DNA of 26,675 nt from JAYZVT01 sp050248375 (GCA_050248375.1 JBFWSL010000014.1:1-26675); one strand, 5' to 3'. Positions 6,867-15,698 are shown, numbered from the stretch's first letter. Notes: generated by a model from the letters alone, not told the origin. Numbers and translations are program-made.

Positions 6867-7787
6867 ATGCAGAAGGACAACCCGGAAGCCCTCGCCGCTC
6901 CGCTCGACGCGCAGGGCAAGGCCCGCATCCTGTCGGAGGCGCTGCCCTACATGCAGCGCTACGACGACGCCACGGTGGTGGTGAAATACGGCGGGCACGC
7001 CATGGGCGACGAGGCGCTGGCGCGCTCCTTCGCCCAGGACATCGTCATGCTCAAGCAGTCGGGCGTGAACCCGGTCGTGGTGCATGGCGGCGGGCCGCAG
7101 ATCGGCGCGCTGCTGGAGAAGCTGAACATCCAGAGCGTGTTCGAGGGCGGCCTGCGGGTCACCGACAAGGCGACCGTGGACGTGGTCGAGATGGTGCTCG
7201 CGGGCGCCATCAACAAGCAGATCGTCGCCGCCATCAACCAGGAAGGCGGCAAGGCCGTGGGCATCTGCGGCAAGGACGCCGGGCTGATGATCGCGCGCAA
7301 GCTGGAGCGCAAGGTCAGGGACCCGGGCTCCAACATCGAGCGGGTCGTGGATCTGGGCTATGTGGGCGAGCCGGACAAGGTGAACCCGCACATCATCGAC
7401 GTGATCATCAGGAGCGACCTGATCCCCGTGGTGGCGCCGGTATCGCTGAGCGCCGCCGGGGAAACGCTGAACATCAACGCGGACACCTTCGCCAGCGCGC
7501 TCGCCGCCGCCATGAAGGCGAAGCGCCTGCTGCTGCTCACCGACGTCTCGGGCGTGCTCGACTCCAGGGGCAGGCTGATCGAGAACCTGACCGTGAAGAA
7601 GGCCCGCGCGCTGATCAGGGACGGCACCATCTCCGGGGGCATGATCCCCAAGGTGGAGGGCTGCATTTCGGTGGTGGAGGAAGGGGTGGAAGCCGTCGTC
7701 ATCCTCAACGGCAAGGTGCCCCATGCGGTGCTGCTCGAACTGTTCACCGAGCATGGCGCGGGCACGCTGGTGGGCGGGACCGGCTGA
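6867..7787 (+). CDS. argB: Acetylglutamate kinase
   Basis: ArgB phosphorylates N-acetyl-L-glutamate, the second step of arginine synthesis through acetylated intermediates (cytoplasmic). The 306-residue amino-acid-kinase fold shows VVKYGGHAMGDE (catalytic Lys40), HGGGPQIG (73-80), the GLRVTD substrate loop, the NINADTFA nucleotide region, and the C-terminal GGMIPKVEGC. The N-terminal extension of about 30 residues is the kind carried by arginine-sensitive hexameric forms, so feedback inhibition by arginine is plausible but inferred. A GAGGAAACGAG purine stretch lies upstream of the ATG. Palindromic repeats begin 23 bp after the stop, in front of the HAD gene. Confidence 0.97.
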   Translation: MQKDNPEALAAPLDAQGKARILSEALPYMQRYDDATVVVKYGGHAMGDEALARSFAQDIVMLKQSGVNPVVVHGGGPQIGALLEKLNIQSVFEGGLRVTDKATVDVVEMVLAGAINKQIVAAINQEGGKAVGICGKDAGLMIARKLERKVRDPGSNIERVVDLGYVGEPDKVNPHIIDVIIRSDLIPVVAPVSLSAAGETLNINADTFASALAAAMKAKRLLLLTDVSGVLDSRGRLIENLTVKKARALIRDGTISGGMIPKVEGCISVVEEGVEAVVILNGKVPHAVLLELFTEHGAGTLVGGTG

Positions 7788-7810
7788 CGGCGGGTCGCGC
7801 AACAGGAGGT

Positions 7811-7950
7811 GGACCCCGGGCCAAGCCCGGGGTTTCGGAGTATGTTGCAAGGCCAGGGTCCCCGGATGACGGTGGAACCCGGGTCCGCGCCCGGGGCTTC
7901 GGAGTATGTTGCAAGACCGGGGCTCGAAACCCCGGCGAAGGCCGGGGTCC
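7811..7950 (+). repeat. Three palindromic repeats (two class 1, one class 2)
   Basis: Class 1 elements lie at 7811-7838 and 7874-7902 (the second more diverged), and a class 2 element (CGAAACCCCGGC...GCCGGGGTCC) at 7925-7950. The tail TTCGGAGTATGTTGCAAG is repeated identically at 7834-7851 and 7898-7915. The last element ends 8 bp before the HAD start codon, so it may affect that gene's translation start. Confidence 0.85.
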
Positions 7951-7958
7951 GGACAAAG

Positions 7959-8687
7959 ATGGTATCGGAAGGCATGGACCGCTTCAGGCGCACGGACTGC
8001 TGGATCTTCGATCTGGACAACACGCTCTACCCGGCGGAGTGCAACCTGTTCCTGCAGGTTGACCAGCGCATGGGCGAGTTCATCTCGCGCTATCTGGGCA
8101 TTCCCCTCGCCGACGCGCGGCGGCTGCAGAAGGACTATTACCGCAAGTTCGGAACCACGCTGTCGGGGCTGATGGCGGTGCATGGCCTCAAGCCGGAGGC
8201 GTTTCTCGACTATGTGCACGACATCGACGTGTCCGTGGTGCCCGAGGCGCCGGAGCTGGGCGCGGCCATCGCGGCGCTGCCGGGACGCAAATACATCTTC
8301 ACCAACGGCTCGCGCGGCCATGCGGAACGGGTGGCGGGAAAGCTCGGCATCCTCGACAAGTTCGACGGCGTGTTCGACATCGGCGCGGCGGCCTATGTGC
8401 CCAAGCCCGCGTCGGAAGCCTATGACAGGTTCCTCAAGGCCTTCGGCGCGGAGGGCGGGCGGGCGGCCATGTTCGAGGACATGCCACACAACCTGGAGGC
8501 GCCGCATGCGCTCGGCATGGCGACCGTGCTGGTGCATTCGAGCTATTTCGACCATCCCATCCAGCGCGAGATCAAGACCTGGAAGACGCCGCCGGAGCAT
8601 GTGCACCACATGACGGAGGACATCGCCGGCTTCCTGAAGCAGGTGCTGGCGGCGCTGGCCGGTCCCGGCTCGCGCAAGACCGGCTGA
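7959..8687 (+). CDS. HAD-superfamily pyrimidine 5'-nucleotidase
   Basis: This 242-residue HAD phosphatase of subfamily IA, variant 3, resembles pyrimidine 5'-nucleotidases (SDT1/YjjG-like). Motif I is FDLDNTLYP (nucleophile Asp18, acid/base Asp20), motif II FTNGS (Thr115), motif III Lys149 in YVPKPASEAY, and motif IV FEDMPHN (Glu173, Asp174). It probably removes phosphate from UMP/CMP-like nucleotides. It follows argB in the conserved alphaproteobacterial order. The start is uncertain: ATG 7959 (weak GGA upstream) or ATG 7974, just behind GGAAGG. Earlier in-frame codons lie in the repeats and are unlikely. The palindromic repeats separate it from argB, so co-transcription is not assured. Confidence 0.9.
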   Translation: MVSEGMDRFRRTDCWIFDLDNTLYPAECNLFLQVDQRMGEFISRYLGIPLADARRLQKDYYRKFGTTLSGLMAVHGLKPEAFLDYVHDIDVSVVPEAPELGAAIAALPGRKYIFTNGSRGHAERVAGKLGILDKFDGVFDIGAAAYVPKPASEAYDRFLKAFGAEGGRAAMFEDMPHNLEAPHALGMATVLVHSSYFDHPIQREIKTWKTPPEHVHHMTEDIAGFLKQVLAALAGPGSRKTG

Positions 8688-8752
8688 GGACTCCCGCCCC
8701 GCCTCGCCGCGCCGGCGGATCGCAGCAAAACCCCACAGCGGAGACGCTTCCC

Positions 8753-9880
8753 TTGCGAAAATGGCTGACCCTGATCGCCGGCAACGCCGCGGTCCTCGCC
8801 GTCCTGCTCGTCCTGGTCGATCTGGGGCTCAGGCTGACGCCGTTCGACTACGCGCGGCAGCCGGCCATCGACAACCCGCACAACTACATGGTGGCGGACG
8901 CCGAACTCGGCGTGACCCATGCGCGAAACTTCCCGCGCGGCAGGCAGTTCCGTTTCCGCGGCCCCGCCTACGAGGTGTGGACCAACGAGCTTGGCTGCTT
9001 CGACGAGCCGGCCATCCTGACCGGCGCACCCTACATCGTCGCCATCGGAGACAGCTTCACCTGGGGTTACAACCCGCTGGAGACGAAATGGGCCAGCCGC
9101 ATCGAGAAGACATCCGGCGTGCGCGTGCTCAAATGCGGCATGAACGGCACCGGCACCCGGCACCAGATCATCAGGCTGAAGCGCATCCTGGCCGCCCTGC
9201 CCTATCCGCCCGCGCTGGTGATCCATCTCTACGACACCACCGACGTCAACGACGACTTCACCTTCCCTAGCGAGACGGTGATCGCGGGCCAGCGGGTGGA
9301 GAACTTCACCCGCATCCGCCTCGCCGACGGCAGGACGGACGAGCTGACCGAGGAAGAGCGCGCGGCGAAGCGCAAGGCAATCTACGACGGCAACCGCGAC
9401 CGGCTTCAGCTCAACTCGGTGCTCTACTCCCTGCTGAAGATCAGCCTGTTCGTGGAGAAGCGCGTGGAGACCCGCAGGCTGCTGACGGAAGGCCACGAAC
9501 CGGAATATCTGGAGTGGAAGTACCAGTTCAACGTGCAGCTTCTCGATCCGAAGGCCTATCCCTACGTGGAGAAGCGCTTCGAGGAGCATCTGGAGAACCT
9601 GCGGGAGATGCGCGAGACGGTCGTCGGCGTGGGATCGGCCTACGCGGTCTTCCATACCAACAGCTTCCGCCTGCCGGACGACAGGCCGCTGGTGAAGCGG
9701 CTGAAGACGTTTCTGGAGGCCTCGCCCAACTTCCTCGGCTGGATGCCCGAGCTGGACAAGCACATGTTCGACCCGCACTGGCGGCCGGAAAGCGAGGCCG
9801 TGGTGGCGAAGACGATGCTGGAGCGGCTGCAGGCCAGAGGCATGATGCCCGGCGCGCGGGCAACGGCTTTCCTGAGATAG
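8753..9880 (+). CDS. Membrane-anchored SGNH/GDSL hydrolase-like protein
   Basis: This 375-residue protein begins at TTG 8753 (MRKWLTLIAGNAAVLAVLLV), a signal anchor with one membrane helix (about 5-25). An SGNH fold follows: IVAIGDSFTWG with nucleophile Ser101 (block I), a Gly/Asn block near CGMNGTG (128-134), an Asn-containing segment DTTDVNDDFT, and a C-terminal FDPHW with Asp340 and His342 as likely catalytic partners. Such proteins are often periplasmic esterases or O-acetyl-handling enzymes for glycans; substrate unknown. The middle region (about 180-300) is charged and helical. No ATG fits the start. It lies 65 bp after the HAD gene. It is not part of the backbone cluster I know, so it may be lineage-specific. 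Confidence 0.78.
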   Translation: MRKWLTLIAGNAAVLAVLLVLVDLGLRLTPFDYARQPAIDNPHNYMVADAELGVTHARNFPRGRQFRFRGPAYEVWTNELGCFDEPAILTGAPYIVAIGDSFTWGYNPLETKWASRIEKTSGVRVLKCGMNGTGTRHQIIRLKRILAALPYPPALVIHLYDTTDVNDDFTFPSETVIAGQRVENFTRIRLADGRTDELTEEERAAKRKAIYDGNRDRLQLNSVLYSLLKISLFVEKRVETRRLLTEGHEPEYLEWKYQFNVQLLDPKAYPYVEKRFEEHLENLREMRETVVGVGSAYAVFHTNSFRLPDDRPLVKRLKTFLEASPNFLGWMPELDKHMFDPHWRPESEAVVAKTMLERLQARGMMPGARATAFLR

Positions 9881-9902
9881 ACGGCGTCCGAGTTCCAAGC
9901 CT

Positions 9903-10237
9903 GGACCCCGGCCTTCGCCGGGGTTTCGGAACCTTCCAGTCAGGAAACAGCCGAGAACCCGGCGAAGGCCAGCGTCCATATGCGGAAGACTCCGGGTCAG
10001 GCCCGGGACTTCGGTGCTCCCTGGCAAGCCTCGCTCCCGAAACCCCGGCTTCAGGCCAGGGTCCATATGCGGAGGACTCTTAGGTCAGGCCCGGGATTTC
10101 GGTGCTCCCTGGCAAGCCTCGCTCCCGAAACCCCGGCTTCAGGCCGGGGTCCATATGCGGAGGCCCCCGGGTCAAGCCCGGGGTTTCGCAGGCTCACGGG
10201 CAAAGGGACGCCGAAACCCCGGCGAAGGCCGGGGTCC
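9903..10237. repeat. Alternating class 1/class 2 palindromic repeat block with an 87-88 bp tandem duplication
   Basis: About nine palindromes lie between the convergent SGNH and RND genes. GTCCATATGCGGA starts at 9974, 10061 and 10149, giving two full 87-88 bp units plus a partial third. Each unit has a class 1 element (GGTCAGGCCCGGGA.TTCGG), GTGCTCCCTGGCAAGCCTCG, and a class 2 element. Intact elements at 9903-9929 and 10212-10237 flank it. Nothing convincing is encoded; possible uses are transcription termination for both genes or DNA-protein binding. Confidence 0.85.
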
Positions 10238-10252
10238 AAATTCCTTTCAGAC

Positions 10253-10283
10253 GTAGCCCGGATGGAGCGAAGCGAAATCCGGG
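10253..10283. repeat. GTAGCCCGGATGGAGCG-type dispersed repeat
   Basis: A copy of the small repeat beginning GTAGCCCGGATGGAGCG and closing with AATCCGGG, able to fold through CCCGGAT/ATCCGGG. This element is widespread in proteobacterial genomes. It sits 38 bp after the RND permease stop. A second, apparently truncated or recombined copy begins at 26633. Confidence 0.75.
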
Positions 10284-10320
10284 ACGGCCCTCCTGTGCGC
10301 ACCGGTCCCGGGGTGGGAAG

Positions 10321-13300
10321 CTAAGCCCGTCCCAGCTTCTCCGCGGCGCGCATCTCCTTGTCGAGGCGCGCGGACTCCTCGTTGCGAGGCGACACTAGCC
10401 CGGCGATGAGCACGTAGATCGCCGGCGTCAGGAACAGGGTGAAGAGGGCGGCGAGGCCCAGGCCGCCGAAGATGACCCAGCCGATGGCGGCGCGGGATTC
10501 CATGCCCGGGCCCGAGCCGATGATGAGCGGCAGGCCGGCCAGCACGGTGGAGACCATGGTCATGACGATGGGGCGCAGCCGCACGTTGGACGCCTGGCGG
10601 GCGGCCTCCATCACGCTGCGGCCTTCCTCGCGAAGCTGGTCGGCGAACTCCACCATGAGGATCGAGTTCTTGGCCATGATGCCGATGAGCATGAGCACGC
10701 CGATCTGGCTGTAGATATTGACCGAGATGCCGGTGAGGGCCAGGGCGAAGACGGCGGCGCAGATGCCGAAGGGCACGGTGAGCATGACGATCGCGGCGCT
10801 GGCCAGCCCCTCGAACTGGGCCACCAGCACCAGGAAGACCACCAGCAGGGCGATCAGGAAAGTAAGCGTCATGCCGTGCGAGGTGTCGTCGAGTTCGGCC
10901 GCCTCGCCCAGGAACAGCAGGCCGATGCCCGGCGGCAACTGCTCGGCGGCCAGCGCCTTCACGTCCTCCACCGCCTCGCTCAGGGAATAGCCGTCGGCCG
11001 GGTCGGCGCTGATCTCGATGGCGCGGCGCTGGCCGTGGCGATCGAGCTCGGAGGCGACCGCGGTCTCCTTGAAGGCGATGAGCTGGGAGAGCGGGACGAG
11101 CTTGCCGTCCTTGTTGCTCACATAGAGGTTGCGAACGTCGGAGGGATCCTTGACCGCGCCGTCCACCGCCTGGAGGATCACCGGGATGGCCTGGTCTTCC
11201 ACGGTCAGCTCGGCGACCTCGTCGTTGTCCACCAGCACCTGGATGGTGGAGGCGAGATTCTCGATGGAGACGCCGAGATCTGAGGCACGGCGGCGGTCGA
11301 CGCTGACGGAAATCTGCGGCTGGGTGGCGCGGTACTCCACGCGCACGTTCTGCAGCCTCGGCGTCCGCTTCTCCATGGCCAGAACGAACCTGTCCACGGT
11401 CTCGGAAATCCTGTCGTAGTTCGGCCCGGTAAGGGCGAAGACGAGCCCGCCATCGGCATTGCGCAGGCCAAGGCTGTTGGTGCGCACGATGCGCACCTGG
11501 GCGCCGGGGAGATTGGCGAGCTTTTTGTTCAGAGCGCCGGCTATCTCGCCCTCGGTGACGGTGCGCTCCTTCCAGTCGCGCAGCGGCGCCTCTATCCAGC
11601 CCCGGTTGAAGTCCCAGCGGCCGGTGATGGTGAACAGGCTGGTGACGGTGCCGTCCTCGATATAGGGGCGTATCTGCTGCTCCACCTTCTCCATCTGCCG
11701 GTCGGTGTAGTCGAGGCCGACACCGTCCGGCCCGGTCAGACGCACGGCGATAAGGCCGCGATCCTCCTCGGGCACCAGCTCCTGGCCCAGCGACTGGTAG
11801 GCCAGGACGGCGCCGACGATGACGACGGGGCACAGGGCGACGACGACGAGCGGCGCGGCAAGCACACGGTCGAGAGCCCAGGAATAGGCGCCGCCCAGCC
11901 TTGCGCCGATGCCGGACATGGCCCGGGTCATGCGTCCGCCGCCGCTGTCCAGGCTGTCGATGCGCGAGGCGATCATCGGACAGAGCGTCAGGGCCACGAA
12001 GGACGAGATGGCCACGGTCATGGCCAGGACGAAGCCGAACTCGGTGAACAGTCTGCCGGCGGTGGACGGCAGGAAAGAGATGGGCAGGAACACCGAGATC
12101 AGCGTGGCGGTGGTGGCGACCACGGCGAAGAACACCTGCCGGGTGCCGATGACGGCGGCGGCGCGCGCTCCGAAGCCCTGGCCGCGCAGGCGCTGGATGT
12201 TCTCGAGCACCACGATGGCATCGTCCACGACAAGGCCGGTGGCGAGCACCAGCGCCAGCAGGGTGACGAGGTTGACGGAGAAGCCGAGCAGCCAGATCGT
12301 CGCCACGGTGCCGATCAGCGCCACGGGAATGGTGACGGCGGGCACCAGCGCGGCGCGGAAATGGCCGATGAACACGGCGATGACCGCCACCACGATGACG
12401 ACGGCGATGGCAAGGCTCAGCAGCACCTCGGCGATGGCGCCCTCGATGAAGCGGGAGTCGTCGGAGATCGTCTGGACGTGGATGTCCTTGTAGCGTTCGT
12501 TCAGGCGCTCGACCACCTTCTCCACTCCGTTGGCGATGGAGACGGTGTTGGAGCGCGCCTGGCGCACGATGCCCAGGTTGACCACGGTGCGGCCGTCGAG
12601 GCGGGTATAGTTCTGCGCGTCGGCGGGTCCGTAGAAGGCGTGAGCAACGTCGCCGATGCGCACGGGGTCGCGCAGGATCAGCCGCTCGATGTCCTCGGGT
12701 TTGGTGACCGAGGCGTTGGCGCGGACCATGACCTCCTGCTCGCTCGACTGGAAACTGCCGGCGGGCACGTCGTAGCGCGCGCTCTTGAGCACATTGGCGA
12801 CGTCGGCCACCGAGAGACCCTGGCTGGCGAGCCTGATGGGGTCGATCACCACGCGCAGCACGCGCTCGCGGTTGCCGTAGAGCTGCACGTCGGCGACACC
12901 CCTGACGGACATCAGCTCCGGGATCAGTTCGTCCTCGGCGCGCTGGGTCACGTCCTCTATGGGGAGCTGATCACTGTAGACGGCGAGCTGGATGATGGCG
13001 CGGGCGTCGTCGTCCGCCTTGACCACGAAGATGTTCTCCACGCCATCGGGCAGGTCGCGCTGGACGCGGCTCACCGCCTCGCGCACGTCTGCGGCGGCGG
13101 AGTCGAGGTCGATGCTCGGGTCGAACTCGATATGGACGCGCATGTTGTCCTCCTCGCTGGAGGAGCGCACGCGCTTGATGCCGTTGACGCGGGCGACCGC
13201 GCTCTCGACCACCTTGGTGATCTCGGCGTCGATGGTCTCGGGCGAGCCGCCGGGATAGTTGGCGCGGACCGAGACGATGGGGCGGTCCACGTCGGGCAGT

Positions 13301-13452
13301 TCGCGCACCTCGACGCCGAAGATGGCGCTGATGCCGGCGATGATGATGAGCAGGTTCAGCACCGCGGCCAGATAAGGCCGGCGGACGCTGAGGCCCGGCA
13401 GGTCGTTGGACGTGTCTTCCTTGCGGGGCCTGGCGGCGGGCTTGCGGCTCAT
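10321..13452 (-). CDS. RND family multidrug efflux permease (AcrB/HAE1 type)
   Basis: This 1043-residue inner-membrane antiporter of the resistance-nodulation-division family uses the proton gradient to drive efflux through a tripartite pump. TM1 lies at about 28-46, followed by two large periplasmic loops. The proton-relay Asp pair is present (VVDDAIVVLEN, Asp410/Asp411), and the later helix has GIMAKNSILMVEFADQLR with the partner Lys. Length and the duplicated architecture fit HAE1 pumps. A GGGGAGGG ribosome site lies 7 bp before the ATG. It starts 15 bp after the adaptor gene, so they form one operon. No outer-membrane channel gene lies in the window; one elsewhere must serve it. Drug or metal range cannot be read from sequence; the carboxylate pair argues against the CzcA heavy-metal class, but this is inference. 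Confidence 0.95.
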   Translation of the reverse strand: MSRKPAARPRKEDTSNDLPGLSVRRPYLAAVLNLLIIIAGISAIFGVEVRELPDVDRPIVSVRANYPGGSPETIDAEITKVVESAVARVNGIKRVRSSSEEDNMRVHIEFDPSIDLDSAAADVREAVSRVQRDLPDGVENIFVVKADDDARAIIQLAVYSDQLPIEDVTQRAEDELIPELMSVRGVADVQLYGNRERVLRVVIDPIRLASQGLSVADVANVLKSARYDVPAGSFQSSEQEVMVRANASVTKPEDIERLILRDPVRIGDVAHAFYGPADAQNYTRLDGRTVVNLGIVRQARSNTVSIANGVEKVVERLNERYKDIHVQTISDDSRFIEGAIAEVLLSLAIAVVIVVAVIAVFIGHFRAALVPAVTIPVALIGTVATIWLLGFSVNLVTLLALVLATGLVVDDAIVVLENIQRLRGQGFGARAAAVIGTRQVFFAVVATTATLISVFLPISFLPSTAGRLFTEFGFVLAMTVAISSFVALTLCPMIASRIDSLDSGGGRMTRAMSGIGARLGGAYSWALDRVLAAPLVVVALCPVVIVGAVLAYQSLGQELVPEEDRGLIAVRLTGPDGVGLDYTDRQMEKVEQQIRPYIEDGTVTSLFTITGRWDFNRGWIEAPLRDWKERTVTEGEIAGALNKKLANLPGAQVRIVRTNSLGLRNADGGLVFALTGPNYDRISETVDRFVLAMEKRTPRLQNVRVEYRATQPQISVSVDRRRASDLGVSIENLASTIQVLVDNDEVAELTVEDQAIPVILQAVDGAVKDPSDVRNLYVSNKDGKLVPLSQLIAFKETAVASELDRHGQRRAIEISADPADGYSLSEAVEDVKALAAEQLPPGIGLLFLGEAAELDDTSHGMTLTFLIALLVVFLVLVAQFEGLASAAIVMLTVPFGICAAVFALALTGISVNIYSQIGVLMLIGIMAKNSILMVEFADQLREEGRSVMEAARQASNVRLRPIVMTMVSTVLAGLPLIIGSGPGMESRAAIGWVIFGGLGLAALFTLFLTPAIYVLIAGLVSPRNEESARLDKEMRAAEKLGRA

Positions 13453-13467
13453 ATGAAGCGCCCTCCC

Positions 13468-14601
13468 CTAGCTGCCGGGCGCCGGGTCGGGAAGCACGAA
13501 GCTGACGGCGCGGCCGGGGCGCAGGCGCTGCACGCCCTCCACCACGACGAGGTCCCCGTCCTTGAGGGGACCGTCCACGAGGATCTCGCGGTTGAACCGG
13601 CGGATGCTGCGCACGGGCACCTTCTCCGCCTTGCCGCCGGCGATGCGCCAGACGTAGCTGTCGCCCTTGTCCCATTGCAGGGCAAGTTCGGCAACGGTGC
13701 TGTAGACCTTGCCGGGAACGATCAGCTCGACGGCGAAGGACATGCCGGGACGCAGTTCGTCGTCGGGGTTGGGCAGCTCCGCGCGCACCATCATGGTGCG
13801 GTTGACGGGATCGATGCGGCTGTCGATGCGCTCGACGAGGCCCTCGAAGCGGCGCTCGGGAAAGCTCGGCGTGACGGCGACCACCTTCTGGCCGATCTCC
13901 AGCCGGGAGACGAACTCCTCCGGCACGGCGATCTCGACCAGGATCTCGCTGCGGTCGTCGATGGTGACGATAGCCGTGCCGGTGGTGACGCGGTCGCCGG
14001 CCTCGACCTTGGGGATGCCGACGACGCCCTCGAAGGGCGCCACCAGCACGCGGTCGGCCAGCGCTTCCTCGGCCTGCTTGAGCTCCAGCCGGGCGCGGTC
14101 GAGCGCCAGGCGGGTGTCCTGGACCCTGGCCTCGGAATTTACGTTGCGGCGCTGGAGCTGCTCGGAGCGGTCCAGCATGTTCTCGGCTTCCTCCACCCGC
14201 ACCTTGGCGACGGCGACCGCCAGCCGGGCGGCGCGGGAATCCATGCGCGCTATGATATCGCCCTTGTTGATCTTCTGGCCGGCCTTCACGGCGATTTCGA
14301 CGATCTCGCCGGCGACGTCGGGATACAGGGTCACGAAAAGACGGGCGCGGCCGGTGGCGACGGCCTCTATGGAGGCATCGTCGGAGCGGCTGGCCACCTT
14401 GCTGAGCACGACGGGAACCTTGGGCTCGGCCTTGCCGGCGGCGGACTGCTTCTCGGCCTCGACGCCGGTTATGGCGGCGAAAACGCTGCCGAGCCGGTCC
14501 TGGCCGAACCAGAGCAGCCCGGCGGCGGCGAGCAGAATGGCCACGAGCGCCAGTTGCGGCGTCCGGCGCGGTCCCTTTTTGCGTTCAGCTTTCAGAGCCA
14601 T
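13468..14601 (-). CDS. RND efflux periplasmic adaptor (membrane fusion protein, HlyD/AcrA type)
   Basis: This 377-residue adaptor links the RND permease to an outer-membrane channel. A basic N-terminus (MALKAERKKGPRRTP) precedes one membrane anchor (about 15-32). The lipoyl half-motif follows (VAGEIVEIAVKAGQ, then KINKGDIIARMDS), with a helical hairpin at about 122-180, the second lipoyl half (VAPFEGVVGIPKVEAGDRV), a beta-barrel domain with VEIAVPEEFV, and a membrane-proximal domain ending VVVEGVQRLRPGRAVSFVLP. It is first in the two-gene operon. A TATAAT lies only 5 bp before its ATG, so the mRNA may be nearly leaderless. No local regulator gene is seen. Confidence 0.93.
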   Translation of the reverse strand: MALKAERKKGPRRTPQLALVAILLAAAGLLWFGQDRLGSVFAAITGVEAEKQSAAGKAEPKVPVVLSKVASRSDDASIEAVATGRARLFVTLYPDVAGEIVEIAVKAGQKINKGDIIARMDSRAARLAVAVAKVRVEEAENMLDRSEQLQRRNVNSEARVQDTRLALDRARLELKQAEEALADRVLVAPFEGVVGIPKVEAGDRVTTGTAIVTIDDRSEILVEIAVPEEFVSRLEIGQKVVAVTPSFPERRFEGLVERIDSRIDPVNRTMMVRAELPNPDDELRPGMSFAVELIVPGKVYSTVAELALQWDKGDSYVWRIAGGKAEKVPVRSIRRFNREILVDGPLKDGDLVVVEGVQRLRPGRAVSFVLPDPAPGS

Positions 14602-14606
14602 GCTCC

Positions 14607-14612
14607 ATTATA
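14607..14612 (-). promoter_or_regulatory. Possible -10 element of the RND operon
   Basis: On the minus strand a perfect TATAAT is followed by GGAGC and then the adaptor ATG at 14601. No good -35 is seen at 16-18 bp spacing (CTAAGA/TAAGAC there). If used, transcription would start at or next to the start codon. The alternative is a chance match. Confidence 0.35.
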
Positions 14613-14834
14613 GGTCGAAGCGCGGAGAGTCTTAGCAGTCCGGCCCCGCGCTGGCCACGGGCGGCAAGCCTCACGGCGGCCAATCCTGTCAAATACGGCC
14701 CGGGGGGAGAGATTCCGTCGCAAGAACCCACGGACAACGGGGCCATGCGGATTGACTCACGCCCGCGGCGACCGCAAGAAAGGCGGCGGTCCGCGGCAAA
14801 TTGGCGGCCCGGGGAGCATTTCGCGAGGGAATTC

Positions 14835-15680
14835 ATGAACAAGGACCGCCTGCAATCCGTCATCGAGGAGGCCTTCGACAAGCGGGACGGCATCGGCGCC
14901 AAGACCAGGGGGCCTGTGCGCAACGCGGTCGACAAGGCGCTCGGCCTGCTGGACAAGGGCGAGGCACGGGTGGCCGAAAAGCAGGCCGACGGCTCCTGGC
15001 ACGTCAACCAGTGGCTGAAAAAGGCCGTGCTGCTCTCCTTCCGGCTGAACGACATGGAGCGGATCAAGGGCGGCCCCGGCAACGCGGCGTGGTGGGACAA
15101 GGTGCCGTCCAAGTTCGACGGCTGGACCAAGCGGGACTTCACCAAGGCCGGCTTCCGGGCGGTCCCGGGCAGCGTGGTGCGCCATTCGGCCCATGTGGCG
15201 CCTGGCGTGATCCTGATGCCGAGCTTCGTCAACCTGGGCGCTTATGTGGATTCAGGCACCATGGTGGATACATGGGCGACGGTGGGCTCGTGCGCGCAGA
15301 TCGGCAAGAACGTGCACCTGTCGGGCGGCGTCGGCATCGGCGGCGTGCTGGAGCCGCTGCAGGCCGGCCCGGTCATCATCGAGGACAACTGCTTCATCGG
15401 CGCGCGCTCGGAGGTGGTGGAAGGCGTGATCGTGCGCGAGGGCGCGGTGCTGGGCATGGGCGTGTTCATCGGCCAGTCCACCAAGATCATCGACCGCGCC
15501 ACCGGCAAGATCCACATGGGCGAGGTGCCGCCCTACTCCGTGGTCGTTTCCGGCACGCTTCCCGGCAAGCCGCTGCCGGACGGCTCGCCCGGCCCCTCGC
15601 TCTACTGCGCGGTCATCGTGAAGACGGTGGACGAGCGCACCCGGTCGAAGACCTCCATCAACGAATTGCTGAGAGACTGA
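14835..15680 (+). CDS. dapD: 2,3,4,5-tetrahydropyridine-2,6-dicarboxylate N-succinyltransferase
   Basis: DapD transfers succinyl from succinyl-CoA to tetrahydrodipicolinate in the succinylase branch to meso-DAP and lysine (cytoplasmic trimer). The 281-residue protein has the N-terminal helical domain (MNKDRLQSVIEEAFD), the linker KFDGWTKRDFTKAGFRAVPG, and a left-handed beta-helix of hexapeptide repeats (VAPGVILMPSFVNLGAYVDS, CAQIGKNVHLSGGVGIGG, DNCFIGARSEVVEGV). It closes with SLYCAVIVKTVDERTRSKTS. The ATG at 14835 has GAGGGA five bases upstream; an open extension back to 14745 lacks homology. It heads a dapD-DUF805-DUF805-dapE run with gaps of 18, 15 and 16 bp, surely one operon. Confidence 0.97.
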   Translation: MNKDRLQSVIEEAFDKRDGIGAKTRGPVRNAVDKALGLLDKGEARVAEKQADGSWHVNQWLKKAVLLSFRLNDMERIKGGPGNAAWWDKVPSKFDGWTKRDFTKAGFRAVPGSVVRHSAHVAPGVILMPSFVNLGAYVDSGTMVDTWATVGSCAQIGKNVHLSGGVGIGGVLEPLQAGPVIIEDNCFIGARSEVVEGVIVREGAVLGMGVFIGQSTKIIDRATGKIHMGEVPPYSVVVSGTLPGKPLPDGSPGPSLYCAVIVKTVDERTRSKTSINELLRD

Positions 15681-15698
15681 TCCCATCGGGGGGCGCCC

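Noticed and set aside
10321..13452. Heavy-metal (CzcA-type) RND pump linked to the copper genes
   Set aside because: The permease has the HAE1-type Asp-Asp pair and no metal-binding motifs that I can see, and it is far from the copper genes.
12361..14613. A 750-codon plus-strand frame opposite the RND operon
   Set aside because: It is antisense to two full-length RND components and is rich in Ala/Gly/Asp/His with no recognisable domain.
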